From contig NC_134825.1 in assembly GCF_004210375.1 (NCBI RefSeq), forward strand, positions 70,547,558 through 70,611,557: DNA of 64,000 nucleotides, in the 5' to 3' direction. Numbering within the stretch: position 1 is the stretch's first letter; the number at the start of each line of letters is the position of its first letter. Made by a program: the position numbers and the translations under genes. Of the stretch, positions 1-13,275 are shown one piece after another. Under the pieces are notes generated by a model. The model did no database searches. It saw only the letters and a list, made by a program, of their open reading frames with translations, and had not been told where the DNA came from. Source of the stretch: Tachypleus tridentatus (Eukaryota; Arthropoda; Merostomata; Xiphosura; Limulidae).

Positions 1-429
1 TCCATGGGTTAAACCTCGTTTTTAGCGTTTTAAAGCCTCGAGCTTACCGTTGAGTCCTATTTGGTTTTATTGTTAGCAGTAGATACCGCTGAAAACAAAT
101 GTTTAAATCCTTGCCATTGACATAAGTATATAATTTATATTTAAAGGCGGAACTTTAATCTGGTATGTTCAACGTAGTCAGAAAAATAATTTCTAAATAA
201 AAATAAAATGTAGACCGCCTTCAGAAATTTGCCTCATAATTTTGAAAAATTACATTTAGGAAAAAAGTACAATTTTTCCCATTTAATTGAAAACTCTTGA
301 TAATTTACTCTGATTCTAAACAAAGAAAATATATTTAACAATATAGTAATCAAAATATATAATTAGATAAATGGAAATTATTAGACTGCAATATTGCAAC
401 AAGATCACACCTAGCAATACATCGAAGTT

Positions 430-532
430 TCCAATCAAAGAAGCACAACACAAAAATCAGGGGTTCGATTCCACTCGGTGAACTCAGCAAATAGCCCGAT
501 GTGGCTTTGCAATAAGAAAACACACACAGCAT
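430..532 (+). repeat. SINE family 2, degenerate copy
   Basis: Shares with the 13.3-13.7 kb copy the stretch from aatcaggggttcgattcc through ctcagcaaatagcccgatg to the tail taagaaaacacacac. The internal ggttcgattcc is a B-box-like element, marking it as tRNA-derived. The 5' head is badly decayed. Confidence 0.7.
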
Positions 533-799
533 GTGAATGCAGCAAATTATAAGCATTAAACTTTTTCTTGAATATTATAAATTAGCATAAAACAGAAACT
601 AACTGGACCGTGATATACTACTGGGGAAAAGGCTAGAGGAAGCCTACAGGCTTTTCATCAAAATAACAGAAATACATTCTTGAGAAGTACATGTAATTAA
701 GTGTTAAAACATTAATTATACACAGTTCACCCTCTCAATAATTTTGAAAACACAAGATAGAACATAACGGCTTCAAAGAAATAATGTCAAGTAAATTAT

Positions 800-1480
800 T
801 TTCGATGGAACTCAACATGAAGGTCTACAGTTTCTTATTGCTGAGTGAAAAAACAGTTGTATATCGACAGTCTTCGGCTTACTGAATGATATTTTGCAGT
901 GCACTTGTAAAAATAATAATAGTGTCAGCAGGTACTTATAGGTCGAGATAATTTTGAAAATGTCGAAGCTTGCACTGAATACCTCTGCAAGATTTTGAAG
1001 TAACACATTAGACAGATTTTTTTGGGATTTGGTGCATGAACACTTAGACTTGAAGGAAACTTTATCATTTATTCCACGATCGTTATCGATTTCTTTCTCA
1101 GACTCAGATACTGGAAACTTCTCTTGCAGTGTCTTTGAAAGAGTTCCAAAGTTTCTAACAAAGCAGTTCTGATTTCGAGTCTGTTGAACTCAGATTCATT
1201 GACCAGTGATTTGTTCAAAGCCTACGTCAGGAATGGCATCTTCAAATAACTCTTTTAACCACTGAGGATTCAAGCATGCAGTGTCTTTGATCAGTTCTTG
1301 ATTGTCAGAGAAGCTTCCATTAATGTTTGTAGTTATTTGTTTAATAACTTTTCGAAACACTTCAATCTGAAACATCCATAGTGGATCTTTTGGTCTTTGA
1401 TTTGGAACCTTTCTGCTGGCTTTCGTTCTAGCTCCAATACAACATTCAGTCCAGCTTGGTCTCGTTAAATACTTCATTGA
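800..1480 (-). pseudogene. hAT-superfamily transposase relic, C-terminal part
   Basis: The minus strand reads through several frames. One piece (about 1200-1470) resembles the DUF4371/ZMYM1-like middle region (FRKVIKQITTNINGSFS, then LNPQWL). A downstream piece (about 840-1000) carries FKIISTYKYLLTL, then HCKISFSKPK, matching the hAT C-terminal dimerisation block, where Cys-Glu-Arg-Ser-Phe-Ser is usual. Frameshifts and stops separate the pieces, so it cannot make a transposase. The relic may extend to about 2130, where only weak fragments are seen. Confidence 0.6.
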
Positions 1481-2451
1481 ATTTACTGGTTAAACAGATG
1501 ACCTAATCGCACATCCCATCAAAATTCGATATTTTGAAGTTCTTCTTTTGCTAACTCTGTCGTGTTCCATGCAATTCAGTCTGCAAATATTCCAATGCCT
1601 GTCTCAAAATGCTGTTTATAGGAGAAAGCCATAAAAGGTTGTAGAATTATGTCAAAATAACACCACTTGTCCAATAATAATGGCTTTGACAAACTCGTGA
1701 TATGTTGTAGAAATAAAAAGAATGATAAATAAATGTGTCTGAGGATCATCATAGATGTAAAAAATCCATTCAAGAGGCACTTGCTTTGACCACAATCGTG
1801 TTTCTCCTATTTTTTGCAACGTTTTCAACTTTCATTATCCAACTTTTTGTTCTGAAGATTTATCACAACTACTACAATTTATTTCAATACATCAATATTT
1901 TCAAGAACATAACATTTTCAAAGATTATCTGTATTTTCTTTTATTTTTTGCGAAGATTAAATGTCTTTCCCAGCTTGAACATTGAAAAGTGCAGTGATAA
2001 CACTGTTGTGTGACTTCGAAGTTTCGTGAGTACCATTTCTTTGGTATATACGAAACACTTTGTGAAACCATCAGTGAAAGTTAAATTACAGTTTGCAGAA
2101 ACCAAGCAATTATTGTAATAAATTATCACTACCTCGCAATATTGAACCGTTATAGTGACTAATGATGCTGAACGTACTTTTTATCAGAAATATTCATAGA
2201 TATATACATTTGGGGTCATGCACACAGAGAAACACAATAACAATGCCATACAAACTGTGAAGCTCTTCCATATGTATTGACATTTCGATTACATTACATA
2301 TATAAAAAGTTCGATGTAATAGTGCTACCTTCACTATCATTGTTAAAAACTTAAGATAATATGGAGTTAGGACTTAACTATCTTAATAAAATTAATATAT
2401 GAATAAAGAGCTATAGGTTTTAATATGTTGATATATCAATATCAACATTGA

Positions 2452-2721
2452 CAGGCCTAGTGCGTTAAGGCGTGCGCTTAGTAATCTGAGGGTCGCGGGT
2501 TCGCGCCCGAATCGCGCCAAACATGCTCGCCCTCCCAGCCGTGGGGGCGTTATAATGTAACGGTCAATCCCACTTTTCGTTGGTAAAGAGTAGCCCAAGA
2601 GTTGGCGGTGGGTGGTGATGACTAGCTGCCTTCCCTCTAGTCTTACACTGCTAAATTAGGGACGGCTAGCACAGATAGCCCTCGAGTAGCTTTGTGCGAA
2701 ATTCCAAAACAAACAAACAAA
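2452..2721 (+). repeat. tRNA-derived SINE family 1, full-length copy
   Basis: tRNA-like head with gcgttaaggc and a B box, a central body with cccaagagttggcggtggg, then ccttccctctagtcttacac, and an (aaac)n tail. It is flanked by the direct repeat caacattga at 2443-2451 and 2722-2730, a target-site duplication of L1/CR1-type retroposition. Confidence 0.9.
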
Positions 2722-2724
2722 CAA

Positions 2725-4630
2725 CATTGAAAAAAAATCCAATAAAAATAAGTTACACACCTATACACACACACACAGTTATGTTGATTTAAATTTTAAT
2801 GAGATGGTATATTATAAAGAATTATTAATTATTTTTCTGTTATGCCGATAGTGCATTATTTTGTTTTATGTACTTTTTTCCAAGGGGGCCCACCAGGATT
2901 TGTCAGGTGTCTGGATGAGCCAGTGTATGCTTCGCATAAAACATAAATTGACGCTCCAAGTTATTGATTCTGTTAATATTATTGTGTTTGTATAGTTTTC
3001 AGTTTGAATGAATGAAACACCCAAGTAAGTCATCCAACTTTTCCTTTTTCCAGTGCACATGGCACGTGAATTCACTACTTGGTTGTTGTTCATGTTTTCC
3101 TGTGAGAAAGGGGGAAAATTACTCGTGTCTTAAAATAAACCATTGTTTTTCCACATAATAGATAACAGTTAGTGGCTGCTAAATTCTTTGTGCTTGAAAG
3201 GCTGTGATCAAACATGATGCTTCTAAAACGTGGAACCATGTGGAAATTTGGCTTCGTTTAATGTAATATTTTGTGTGTATAAGGCTAAGTTTGCCCCTAA
3301 TAAGAAGAGGTTTTAAGAAGAGTAGAAGCTAGACTTAATTTTATAAACTTTTAGTTTGTAGATTTTATAAATTATAATTAACTATTGAACTGAACGTGAC
3401 CTTAATTTTGATCTTTATCATAGAATAATTCTAGCATATAGTAGACCTTAACTTTCGAGAAAGTTAGAGTTTGTTTAAGATCGTAATTTAATCATTTGTT
3501 TTAATTTCATATTTCATTTAACTTGTCAGAGTTATTTTCTTCTTTCTGGGATACAATAGGAAGCATTCTGAACTGATGAGAGAAATTATTAACTTTTTCT
3601 TCACATATCTCTTACCATCTTGCCAATTCAATGCATCCACTAAATAAGGGAGTGATGACATAGAAATAGGGTGAAGCACGTATAAGCCTTCCTGAACAAT
3701 CATTCTATCGTCATCACATGAAACCTTTGTCTATGTCTAAAAAAAAAAAGGATTAGCACAAGTTTACGCTCTACTTACATTATATTTACAAAGACAGTAC
3801 TATCTATGTGCAGAACACCTGCACCAAATACAGAATTAAACTAGTTACAAAATAAAATCATACAAAAAATAAGGAGTAATACAATGAAACAGCGTACGAA
3901 GTTGAAATTAGCGGAAAATACAAAATAAACTGACAGCCAATGCCATTAAAATTTGTAATGATAAAAGTAATACATATACATATAACCATGAAATAAAATT
4001 GGATATAAGAAAACACTGACTAAAATACAAAATTAGATAACAAACACTTAAAAATCTTAATGAAATGTAAACTGCACATAACACAATATTTGATAAATAC
4101 AATACAAAATGAGCAAAAAATGTAGGAAAACGCTGAAGATTAAATTATGCTGTCAAAAATATATAAAATTGGTCAAGAAAGAGGAATAAACTCATAAAAA
4201 TTGCAATTCTACATATATTCGTAACTAATGAGGTAATGTAAACTGATCAAGGTTACATGAAATAGATGAAATGCAAACTAAAAATAGGTCCACAAAATTA
4301 ATATCATTAAATTAAAAACTGAGCATTATATTAAAAAGAAAATAAATATACAAAATTTGCAAAATGCCTCGTGAAATATGGTAGAGGCCTATTAAGGTCG
4401 TCCATAGATTACAATCTTTTTGTGATGATCTTTCCAGAGGTATTTTTAAAGTTCCTGATCTCTATTCTTGAGATGCCCTATCTCTTGCTTCAACTGATAT
4501 ATTTAACCATCAGTTGATGACCCTCATTACTGCTCCTTCCTTAACACAAGTTGAATTCCTACTGACACAGGGTCCAGGTCTCCATCTTTAATGTTGCTTG
4601 AATCTGAAGATTTTTACATCGACTCACATC
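2725..4630. other. Intergenic stretch without recognisable gene
   Basis: AT-rich sequence. Reading frames are short and lack codon structure or known motifs. No splice-bounded conserved exon was seen. Confidence 0.5.
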
Positions 4631-4634
4631 CTCC

Positions 4635-4895
4635 ATTGGCATCGCATGGTCAAGTGGTTATGGTCCGACTCGAATTTGGTGGGTCATAAAATCAAATCCC
4701 ATCATCAGTCATACTCACCTTTTCAGCATTATAATATAAGAGTCAATTCTACTATTTGCTTGAAAAGAGTAACCCAAGAGTTGGTGATGGATGGCCTTGA
4801 TAAGCTGTCTTCTCTCTATTCTATCATTCCATAATTAGAAATAACTAATGCAGATAGTCCTCAAGCAGCTGTGTGCAAAATTCAACAAAACAAGC
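4635..4895 (+). repeat. tRNA-derived SINE family 1, old diverged copy
   Basis: Head gcatggtcaagtggttatgg, body with taacccaagagttggtgatg and tail gtgtgcaaaattcaacaaaac align with the younger copies but with many substitutions, so this is an old insertion. Confidence 0.8.
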
Positions 4896-5559
4896 ACAAC
4901 CTCTTCTATCATTAAGTGTCGAGAAGGGAGACTTAGATAACTATGAACAAGGGAACAGTAGTTCTGGGTTAAATAACAGATAATAATTATTATTAGCGAG
5001 GTATTTTGCGGTGAGCCTAAAGATTTTTCAGTATCCAATTATCATCAACAAGTTAAATCAACTGTTTCTTAAGGTCTTACCCGACAAGCTCATCTGTCCT
5101 AGTTGCACATCCATTGAGATTATAGTCTGCTATACATAAATACCATAACAACTCATTAAATAGTTTGGATGTTCATTGAAAAATATCAGACAATGTCTAA
5201 CTGTAAAATATCACCCAGTTGTCCGAAATTATCACAACATCTTTTATGATTATAATATTTTAACTATCCTAGTTTTAGAGTAAATGAGTGATGGTTACAC
5301 AATATCTTATAAACGTCCTACCATGAATAACCACTCGATATTTTAAAGAGCTAGGATCATTCCTTCCTTTTAGTCATTGATTTTTCAATCAATTGATTGT
5401 CTTGAGTGCACTACAAGTAGTTAATCCCAGATGTATTTATGGGAAGCTAACTCTTGCGTTTATCTGATCACAAATACAAGCAAGTATAACGTAAAGACCA
5501 CTGCTGCAAACAGTTACTTTTTGTTTTCCATACAGTATCTGCATTTGGAAGTCGTTAAT

Positions 5560-6480
5560 ATATTAGTATTACGTGCAATTACACAATCTAATCCACTCTG
5601 AAACTGTTGTTGCTGGAATTTGTATTCAACGGAAACTCACAATCTTATAATTGACAGACTAGCCCTGAGGCGTTCAGTAAAATAAGCTTTAGAGATTGGA
5701 GTATTTCGTCACATTCTTCATTTCATTCAAAGCGCACATACACTTTTCAAGAGAACAGAAATAGTGCTGCTGTCTTGGATAATTTGGCTACAATTTGTCA
5801 GTAATATGACATAACGCTGAAGAAATTATAGACTGATTACTTGGTCACAGGTGGAGGCAAACATCTCGCTAAAGATATCTTAGCAAGGACCGTACAGACT
5901 AAATTTTACCAACAATATGACTTAGGAACTCCAAATTTTAGTTTTAATCCCACTTTATTTATCTACTGTAATTCCACTTTCAGGTCCCAAGTCACATGCT
6001 TGAAAGTCCAATCAAACACGCAAGAACATCAATAACATGAACCAAGCATATCTCCTTCAGTATAAGTTTAATTAGCCTCTCAAAAATGATGGTCACATTA
6101 AGCAGATCGAATGGCATGACACAGAATACACACAAGCAACATACTTTGTTAAAAGCAGTCTTAAACTTTGAATCATTGTCAAGCTTGGCTTTCCATTATC
6201 TGAATGCCAGATTGAAAGTTTTAAACCAATGTTAACTTATTAACATATCCAATGTTCGTTATTCATGGTAAACGAAAGGTATTAACGTGAGTTACCTCAT
6301 TCAACTGTTTCAAATCCACACAGAACGTTGTTGTACCTTCCTTTTCCTAACAATTACTCACTAAGATATAACCAAGCATTTTCCAAAAGTTGTATGACTC
6401 CATCCTTTATCATCATTTTCCTGCCTTTAGTGTTCAAAAACATCGGCAGACCTAGCTGTGACATGCAATCCATTAGTGGA
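5560..6480 (-). pseudogene. Ty3/gypsy-like reverse transcriptase relic
   Basis: On the minus strand, 6347 down to about 6266 reads GTTTFCVDLKQLNEVT then FRLP, a classic Ty3/gypsy RT block. About 6119-6073 reads VMPFDLLNVTIIFERLIK, the next RT block. A region near 5650 resembles the start of the RNase H part (DCEFPLNTNSSNNS). Stops and frameshifts are frequent and the catalytic aspartates are not preserved, so it is dead. No paired LTRs were recognised. 6480-7320 may hold more of the same element but is not convincing. Confidence 0.7.
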
Positions 6481-9130
6481 CCAATATACAGTCCTGTTCA
6501 CTAACTGGAAACCAGTGTTCTTGCATTGCAGTGCTGGATATGTGGATAACTGGTCAACTGTAGGTCAGTTCCAGCACAATGCAGTGAACGTATCTAAGCA
6601 TGTTACTCTACCAGAATAACCACTATAACTGCTGCTCGAGATATTTTCTTCTCCGATGACTGTATTGACTGACATTAATTAATACTTCATACCATGTTAC
6701 TATCTATAGTAACATAGAGACTGGCTAGGTTAGAGGGAGGATTTTCTCACATCCAAAGTTGCCACATGGTTTCACTGGGAAGACCTTCAAGGATTTTTGT
6801 GGTGAATATATCCTTCTGATCTGTGGATATTATTTTGAGGACGGCCTTCCCATACAACTAACACAAATCATACTTATAGATAGCCATACCCTTGGTGCCA
6901 GACCTCTTCTGAGCCTTAAACTCGGCCCAGTGGATTATTTGATTTTACCTACTGAGTCAAATCAGCAATGCTTGACACCCAAGACAGAACTATCCAAACT
7001 CATCATCAGGTATTAGATAACCTATTTTTGAGTCCATTCTTTTCAGACTGTTACCGACCTGAAACACTTCAAGAAATAGCCAAGGTCATTTTATATTATT
7101 CCCGTAAACATAGGAGCAAAATCTGTTTGGTTTCACCAGTGCCATTTATTGCACAGACCAACTCCATCCCAAGTGTCATAATAAGTTACAGTCGACATCG
7201 TAAGAGACTTTCCGGCTCAGAGAGGCTCGCAACGCTATGGTCCATAGTCTTTATAAATGGATGCCTGCTGTATTCGTTCTGGTTGATGGAGGTAATCTAC
7301 CAGAAGCTTCTCTAGTCTAGTCAATTTCAATGACTTTCACATGTGTCCAGAAAGCATTTCCTAGATTCAACATCTCTCTCGTAAAATGAACTTTCTCTGG
7401 CACTGAAACCTCTCTCTCTTTGACGTGAGTACTTCTGTATAGAATCAGCCATTCATTCCAGAAAATGTGTCCTTTTAAACTAATTTAACTCAAAAGATCA
7501 AGCACAAACAACCATACACGTGATAAAACAGAAAAATCGATTGGGCTGAGATACCGTGCAAAGTTCATTCTAAGGTAGTACTGTTTGTAGTTTGATCATT
7601 AAGGAGAATATATGCATGTGTTTCGTTGGATAGTTGACTTTGGTTTTACGTTATTTTGCTGCTACTAGCATTCGGAATCATTAAGGTTTACTTACGATTA
7701 GGTTGTTTATTCTTTATTTAATTTTATTATTGGGCATCTTGATTCCCACAGCAGACTATTACCCACATTGGTAAATAATTGAAGAGATGGAATATCTACC
7801 GTGCCATTTGAATGTAAGTATACAGTTAGAAGCCTCATAATTACATAGATTTTCAGTTTTCTTTTCAGCATATTTTGCCCTACAATTTCAGATATATATA
7901 TGTTTATACCTATATCGAATTTATTGTTTATGTGATTGTCTTTTCTGCAAATCACGAAGTCGGCTCGAGAAATCAGACTTTGGTGACTGCACTGTGCAGC
8001 AGAGAAAATAGACAAAGTATTTTTCACCTATTGACGTTTGAAGATTCAATATGATTTTGAACATAATACAGTTTACCTAACAACTACATGATAGTGAAGT
8101 GAATAGAAATAGGGCATCACATCATTTAAGTTATTGGTCAAGCAGAAACTCAACAAAATCTTGTAGACTAAGAAACTCATGAATATTAAGGATACGTGAT
8201 ATATGTGCAGTTACAACGTGAGCATATGTGAATCCCATAGAAATACTGCCTTATCATGTCGATTACCCTGCATCAACCTAAACACCTATCTGATCAATTA
8301 AACTTTATGCAATTGACCTAAAGACTCCCATTGCTAGTCACACATTCGACACAGTAGAGGCCATGAATGACGATACATCTGACAAATGGGATCTTATTGC
8401 ATTGATAGGCAAGCAATATAAATTAAGTGAATCTTTTATGTATCAGCAATGAAGAAGTCAGTGGACGAACACCACTGTCAGAGCCGGGTTTACAGATAGC
8501 CCCCAAACTAAGAATGTCCCCTATACTACCTCAACCCTTGTCAATAAGGAGTATAAACAGTCCATTAAACATCAGGAGCTGTTTATCAAGGGTCCAGTTG
8601 GATACTGTATCTCAAGGAAGTACCATGAGATGTGTGTCCACTTTTGGTGGAACTTCTAAATTCCAAAGCCAGGAAAACGTTTCTAGATCTGAAATGGGCC
8701 ATCAGCACTAGTGAGGTAGTTATGTGTAATATAACAGTAACCCAGTTGTCACTACCAACATTATTAGCAGCTAAAAAGATAGAAGTGAGCAAGAGACCTC
8801 CACCTAAAAGGTAGTCGTACATTTACCGTCAATAAACTGAGGATAAACCTACCAAAACACCCAACAACCAAAATAACGCTACAGCTAAGTTTGCATCAGA
8901 TCCAGCCGCTGAAGTAACATTGCCAGGAAATGTGATCTCATGAGAAGGAATGATTGTGTTGAGGGGCACTTTGGTCTCCCGACTGGAAGAAGAATCTCAT
9001 GATTATGCATGAAGCTGGTGCAGACCAGGAAAACTTTGGCCTTGGTCAAAGATACCACCCATACCACTTTGTTGTTTTGAGTATTTGTTGGAATCAGATG
9101 AAGAGAGTATATTTTGTATACTTTGTTTTA
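6480..9130. other. Intergenic stretch, unidentified
   Basis: Contains moderately open but unrecognised frames (for example about 6759-7315 on plus and 8427-8820 on both strands) with somewhat higher GC. These look like decayed retroelement sequence, the first possibly upstream parts of the gypsy relic at 5.6-6.5 kb, but no diagnostic motif was found. Confidence 0.35.
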
Positions 9131-9134
9131 TTTG

Positions 9135-9433
9135 ATTATTTATGTGGGCCCAGCATAGCAAGGTGGGTTAAGGCGTTCGACTCGTATTCCGAGGGTTGCG
9201 GGTTCGAATCCCCATCGCACCAAATATGCTTGCCCTTTCAGCCGTGGGGGTGTCATAAGGTGACGGTCAATCCCACTATTCGTTGGTAAAAGAGTAGTCC
9301 AAGAATTGGCGGCGGATGGTGATGACTAGTTGCTTTCCCTCTAGTCTTACGCTACTAAATTAGGAACAGCTAGTGCAGATAGCCCTCGTAGCTTTGCGCG
9401 AAATTTAGAAAAAACAAAACAATTATTCATGTG
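9135..9433 (+). repeat. tRNA-derived SINE family 1 with target-site duplication
   Basis: Element 9147-9420 with head ggcccagcatagcaaggtgg, B box gggttcgaatccc and A-rich tail. Direct repeats attatttatgtg (9135-9146) and attattcatgtg (9422-9433) differ at one base and mark the insertion site. Confidence 0.9.
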
Positions 9434-9632
9434 AGTGTATTATAAGGCATCTTTCATTGTTTTTTTCTTTTTGACATGTGTTAATATTGATGTAATATTT
9501 TGTTATTTAAGGTATGTTTCGTCTGGATGAACATGAATAATTATTCTTTTTTTTCTCTATGTATAAAGAAATATGTTTTATTTTGATAATATTTCTTGAA
9601 AAATTTGTATTTTCAAATTATCCATATATATT

Positions 9633-9707
9633 GTCACAATATTATGTAATGGTTAAACACTTTGGACTTTTAATCCAGCGATCCGAGTTCAAATCTCGGT
9701 CAAACCT
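9633..9707 (+). pseudogene. tRNA-Gln-like pseudogene with UUU in the anticodon position
   Basis: The stretch from tgtaatggtta through tggac-ttttaa-tccagcga to ccgagttcaaatctcgg matches the D, anticodon and T arms of animal tRNA-Gln(UUG) almost base for base. The anticodon loop reads cttttaa, so the anticodon is TTT instead of TTG. The 5' acceptor strand does not pair with the 3' strand caaacc, and there is an extra A in the D arm. It is therefore a tRNA relic or tRNA-headed retroposon, not a working gene. Confidence 0.7.
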
Positions 9708-9774
9708 ACAGTGACATACCCTCCTGGGTATCTAGAATCCAACATATCCAAATACCCACAAAGAAGAGAGCAAA

Positions 9775-9896
9775 TATTTTGTGTTTTGCCATGAGTCACT
9801 GAAAGGGTGAGCATGTTTGGTGTGATGGGGACTCGAACCCGAAGCCTTCAGGTTACGAGTCGAGTGTCTTAACCACCTGGCCATGCCGGACTTTAA
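9775..9896 (-). repeat. SINE family 1 head with an unrelated tail
   Basis: The reverse complement has the complete tRNA-like head (ggcatggccaggtggttaag, B box gggttcgagtccc) and the start of the body (caaacatgctcaccctttcag), then leaves the family consensus. It is a truncated or chimeric copy. Confidence 0.75.
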
Positions 9897-9899
9897 CGC

Positions 9900-11480
9900 A
9901 TAGTCAGTCCATCTAACAATCACAAATTAATTTATTTGATCAATAATATTCGCTACAGGTTATATTCACTAGTATGTTTTACTTCACAGATAAAATTTGA
10001 ACAGAAATCCAGAGACTAACAGCACATTGGCCTGGCTTAGTTTACTTGTAAACTTATTAGCAGAATTTCCTCGCTAATCGTTTATAGCAACCACAAAACA
10101 CACACTTACTAACTCACTGGCTGGATTAATAGCTGAATCCCTGATGAATAGATTTTTGCTGCCTAACTCACTTATTGACAATGAACTGTAATTAAATCAT
10201 CAATTAACTCACTCAATGTTGTTATATACAATATCTCATTTTCTATGTACTAAAAGAAGCTTACAGTTTCTACAGAGGTCTTCACTTTTACTTCTAGATG
10301 CTGCATAATCATGATGTCACAAGAAATTCTCTTTAGTAAACAGTCCTAATACAGAGATGAAATAGTACATTAAACTGTCCCTTCTTCAAGCCTTTTTAGT
10401 ATTTTTATTTCGTTAGGTTTGTGTGATGTAGATGTAATAAAATTCAGTCCCTTATTGCCATTTGATATCCTGTAAGGGACAGGACCTCAGGCTAGTCATC
10501 AGAACTTTGACTTTACTGCCAATTATACCTAATTTATTTAATTGAGGAATACATTGAGGTATGGAACTTACAGATCGCTAACTCGAGGAAATTTATGACC
10601 AGGATAAAGAAACTGATTTTGTGACTGATATTCAACGACAAAAAAGTTTATTTAATTATTACTATGGCATGCATTTTCAATAATTAATTACTTATTATTC
10701 AAATTCTTGGGTAAAACGTTTTTCACACATATAACATTTAAACCAAGTTATAGTTACTAACTTCTTTAAACGTTTACTTCACCGTTCTATCTATACAACA
10801 TTCATTGAATAAGAGAAATAGCAATCTTACTTACAACAAAGTTGAAGTTTGGAAATCTTCATCATTCTAAAACATGAGACCTGCAGATTTGAGTTTTAAA
10901 TAATTTCTCTGTATGTTTACAAGATACCGAGTAGTATGCATAACTACACCACAAATAGTTCTTACACCTCAATGGTTAATTTCTGCAATTCATTAGGTGT
11001 TCCTTAAACAAGAACCAAAATCTCAACTAATTGGTTACTGTAATAATAAGTGAACTGGTTGCCTTCTCACTTGTACCACTATACAATCTGCCATAACGAA
11101 TTGTGCTTCAAAGCGCCGATTTTAAGTATTATCATAAACCTTTTAGCAGCACTTACTATACTACCAAATCGGGGTCAGTAACTCATCACTGTTAACTTGT
11201 GACTTGCTTCGTTTTTTCGTTTTTTTTCTTTCAGCATTCCTTTTAAGATGTTAGGAGTTGGTTCTATTTTTTGTAACTCTTTAGCTCATGATTCTCAATA
11301 CTAACTATATATCTAACTACGCTTCGCCTATTGCTTAACCTAATTTCTTAATTCAGGCTTCCTCTTATGCCATTTTTATACATGTACGTACTACTTCTAA
11401 AAACTTTGATTTCTTTAGTTCACTTTTAACATTGAAGTAGGCAATTGTCTAAAACTAGTTTAAAGCACCAATTGCTTCAA
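9900..11480. other. Intergenic stretch, possibly LTR-side sequence
   Basis: No coding signal. Lies on the 3' side of the minus-strand integrase relic, where an LTR would be expected, but no second LTR copy was recognised to confirm it. Confidence 0.25.
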
Positions 11481-12690
11481 TTCTGTCACTGATGAAGTTC
11501 TCCCTAGGTAAGTAGTTGAGCAAATTCACTGGTGACTCTTCAGCAAGTTGACTTTCCAATAAAAAATTATTCTCAGAAATTAATTATTTGACTAATTTCT
11601 CGCTACTGTACTTCAAAAAAATTATCTTGGTAAATAGTATTTGTCTTTGACCATGCAGCCTTCTGAATTCTGTAAACTACGTCATTCGCTCTCTCAAGTA
11701 CAACATATGGTCCCACCCACCAACTGTTTAAGTTTCTAGTTTATAATCTCTTGCAGCAGGGATTTTGTAATTAAACTATGTTCCCTTGATGAAAATCGAA
11801 TATAAATAGCCTTAATATCACGGCAGCTTTTCTTTTAATAAAAAAGTGGTTTAAGTTTTTCCCAGATAAAGTCATTTATTACTTTAATGCTTATGCTGTG
11901 TAAGACTCTGTTGTGAGTGCAGTTGATCCATATGACATTTTAATTTTCCTTCCAAGCTGCTGTTCAATAACTAATAAGCAGCAGCAGAAAATCTTAATCC
12001 CGCATTTTCTGATACCTGCCCACACAAATGACTAACTGATTAAAAAAATTGTAAGATGACTGAAGTTTATTTGATTCCAAGGATATGGCGCATTTCTGTA
12101 AACAAAGCAAATTCAAAGTTCTGACACTGATGCGAGTGAAGTTCTTTATGCATCCCAAATCTTAAAATGAAAAAGTAAAGAGATTCTTTTCTAGATGTTC
12201 TTCTTCCTGGTTAGAGAGAGCATATGCTTCTGGTATTTAATGAAATAGTCTATCACAACCACGTATTTATTACAATTGCTACTTTGTGGCAGAAGTCCAA
12301 ACAAACTGACAGCAACTCTCTTTTGTGATATTGCAATACTATACATCTGTTGTTGTCCATGCAACTTCATTCACAGGTTTTTTTCACTTACACCATGGCT
12401 TACATGATTTATACAAATTATCTACAGATTTCCAGTTCCCAGCTTGATAAAATCGCTCTTTTAAGTCTCTCTTCAATGCCTTCTTAGCAACTAAATGCCC
12501 ACCTCCTGGAAGATTGTGTGGATGGTAGAATCCTTCTGAATTTAGGACTGTAGAAAGTTCCTGCTATAGTAATCGTTTCTGTCCACTGATATATTGAGAT
12601 TTCTAATATAACAACTCCTCTTCTAGACAAAATTAATCCAAAATTAAAGGTGTCATTACCTTTAAACCTTATGAAGTGATTGTGTGACAC
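11480..12690 (-). pseudogene. Ty3/gypsy-like integrase relic
   Basis: The minus strand at 12519-12400 reads GGHLVAKKALKRDLKERFYQ followed by KSCKPW, the HHCC zinc-finger region of gypsy-type integrases. About 12330-12240 reads VAVSLFGLLPQSSNCNKYVV then VIDYF, the block with the first catalytic Asp. About 12110-12070 resembles the second block. Further down, near 11700, a piece resembles the post-core segment. Many stops are present. Its order relative to the 5.6-6.5 kb RT relic is wrong for a single minus-strand element, so these are two insertions. Confidence 0.7.
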
Positions 12691-13072
12691 AAAGGTTGCT
12701 TGGTTTTTAATTCAACAAGTAATTGGTTTCAAATCCGTATCTTTTGCTTGTGCTTATTTCAGTTGAGCATGTCTGTATTGGACACTTTTGTTAAACCAGT
12801 CAACTAAATTCTGGAACTAGATTTTGTAGATAGCTGGTGTAGTTTAGGAAGGTCCAGCAGTCACAATGGCGCTACAGTAGTAGTAACAGAATGTAAAATA
12901 AATTTATACTACTTCATATTTTATAGTAAATAATGTTTTAAAATAAAATTTTTGAGCAGATGCAGAAGGGGTGTGTCTTATTTGGTCTTTATATTTATTT
13001 TCCAAATGTTTTCTTGTGTTATTAATGTTCTTTTCTACCACACTGATCTTACTGTAATAATATTTCCGTACT

Positions 13073-13268
13073 TCATAGACATTTTTTAAATACTTTGCTG
13101 ACGTGTTTTTGTAGTTTTTCTATTTTTCTCACTCTGTTGTTGTAATACTTCTGTGCATCTCTGATATCTTTATCGATCTTATCTTTCATCAGATTTATTT
13201 TCTCCCTTACTTTTTCTTTAAATATTGTGTCTCTTTTCTTTCGCTCCTCTCTTAAATTCTCCTCTCCT
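13073..13268 (-). pseudogene. Unidentified coiled-coil-like reading frame, probably a relic
   Basis: About 64 open codons on the minus strand are strongly charged (GEENLREERKKRD, then KEKVREKINLMKDKIDKDI, then YYNNRVRKIEKLQKHVSKVF) and end at a TGA at 13073. A TAA lies just upstream in frame. Similar charged fragments occur on the minus strand at 13690-13830 and 14070-14150, separated by SINE insertions. No family was recognised. It may be a broken coiled-coil gene, a retroelement gag relic, or simple purine-rich sequence. Confidence 0.3.
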
Positions 13269-13275
13269 ACTTATT

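Noticed and set aside
9147..9220. SINE heads as functional tRNA genes
   Set aside because: A and B boxes are present, but the heads do not form a consistent acceptor stem and continue directly into the SINE body with an A-rich tail and target duplications.
5560..12690. One complete gypsy element covering both the RT and integrase relics
   Set aside because: Both are on the minus strand, where integrase should lie at lower coordinates than RT; here it is the reverse, so two separate insertions are more likely.
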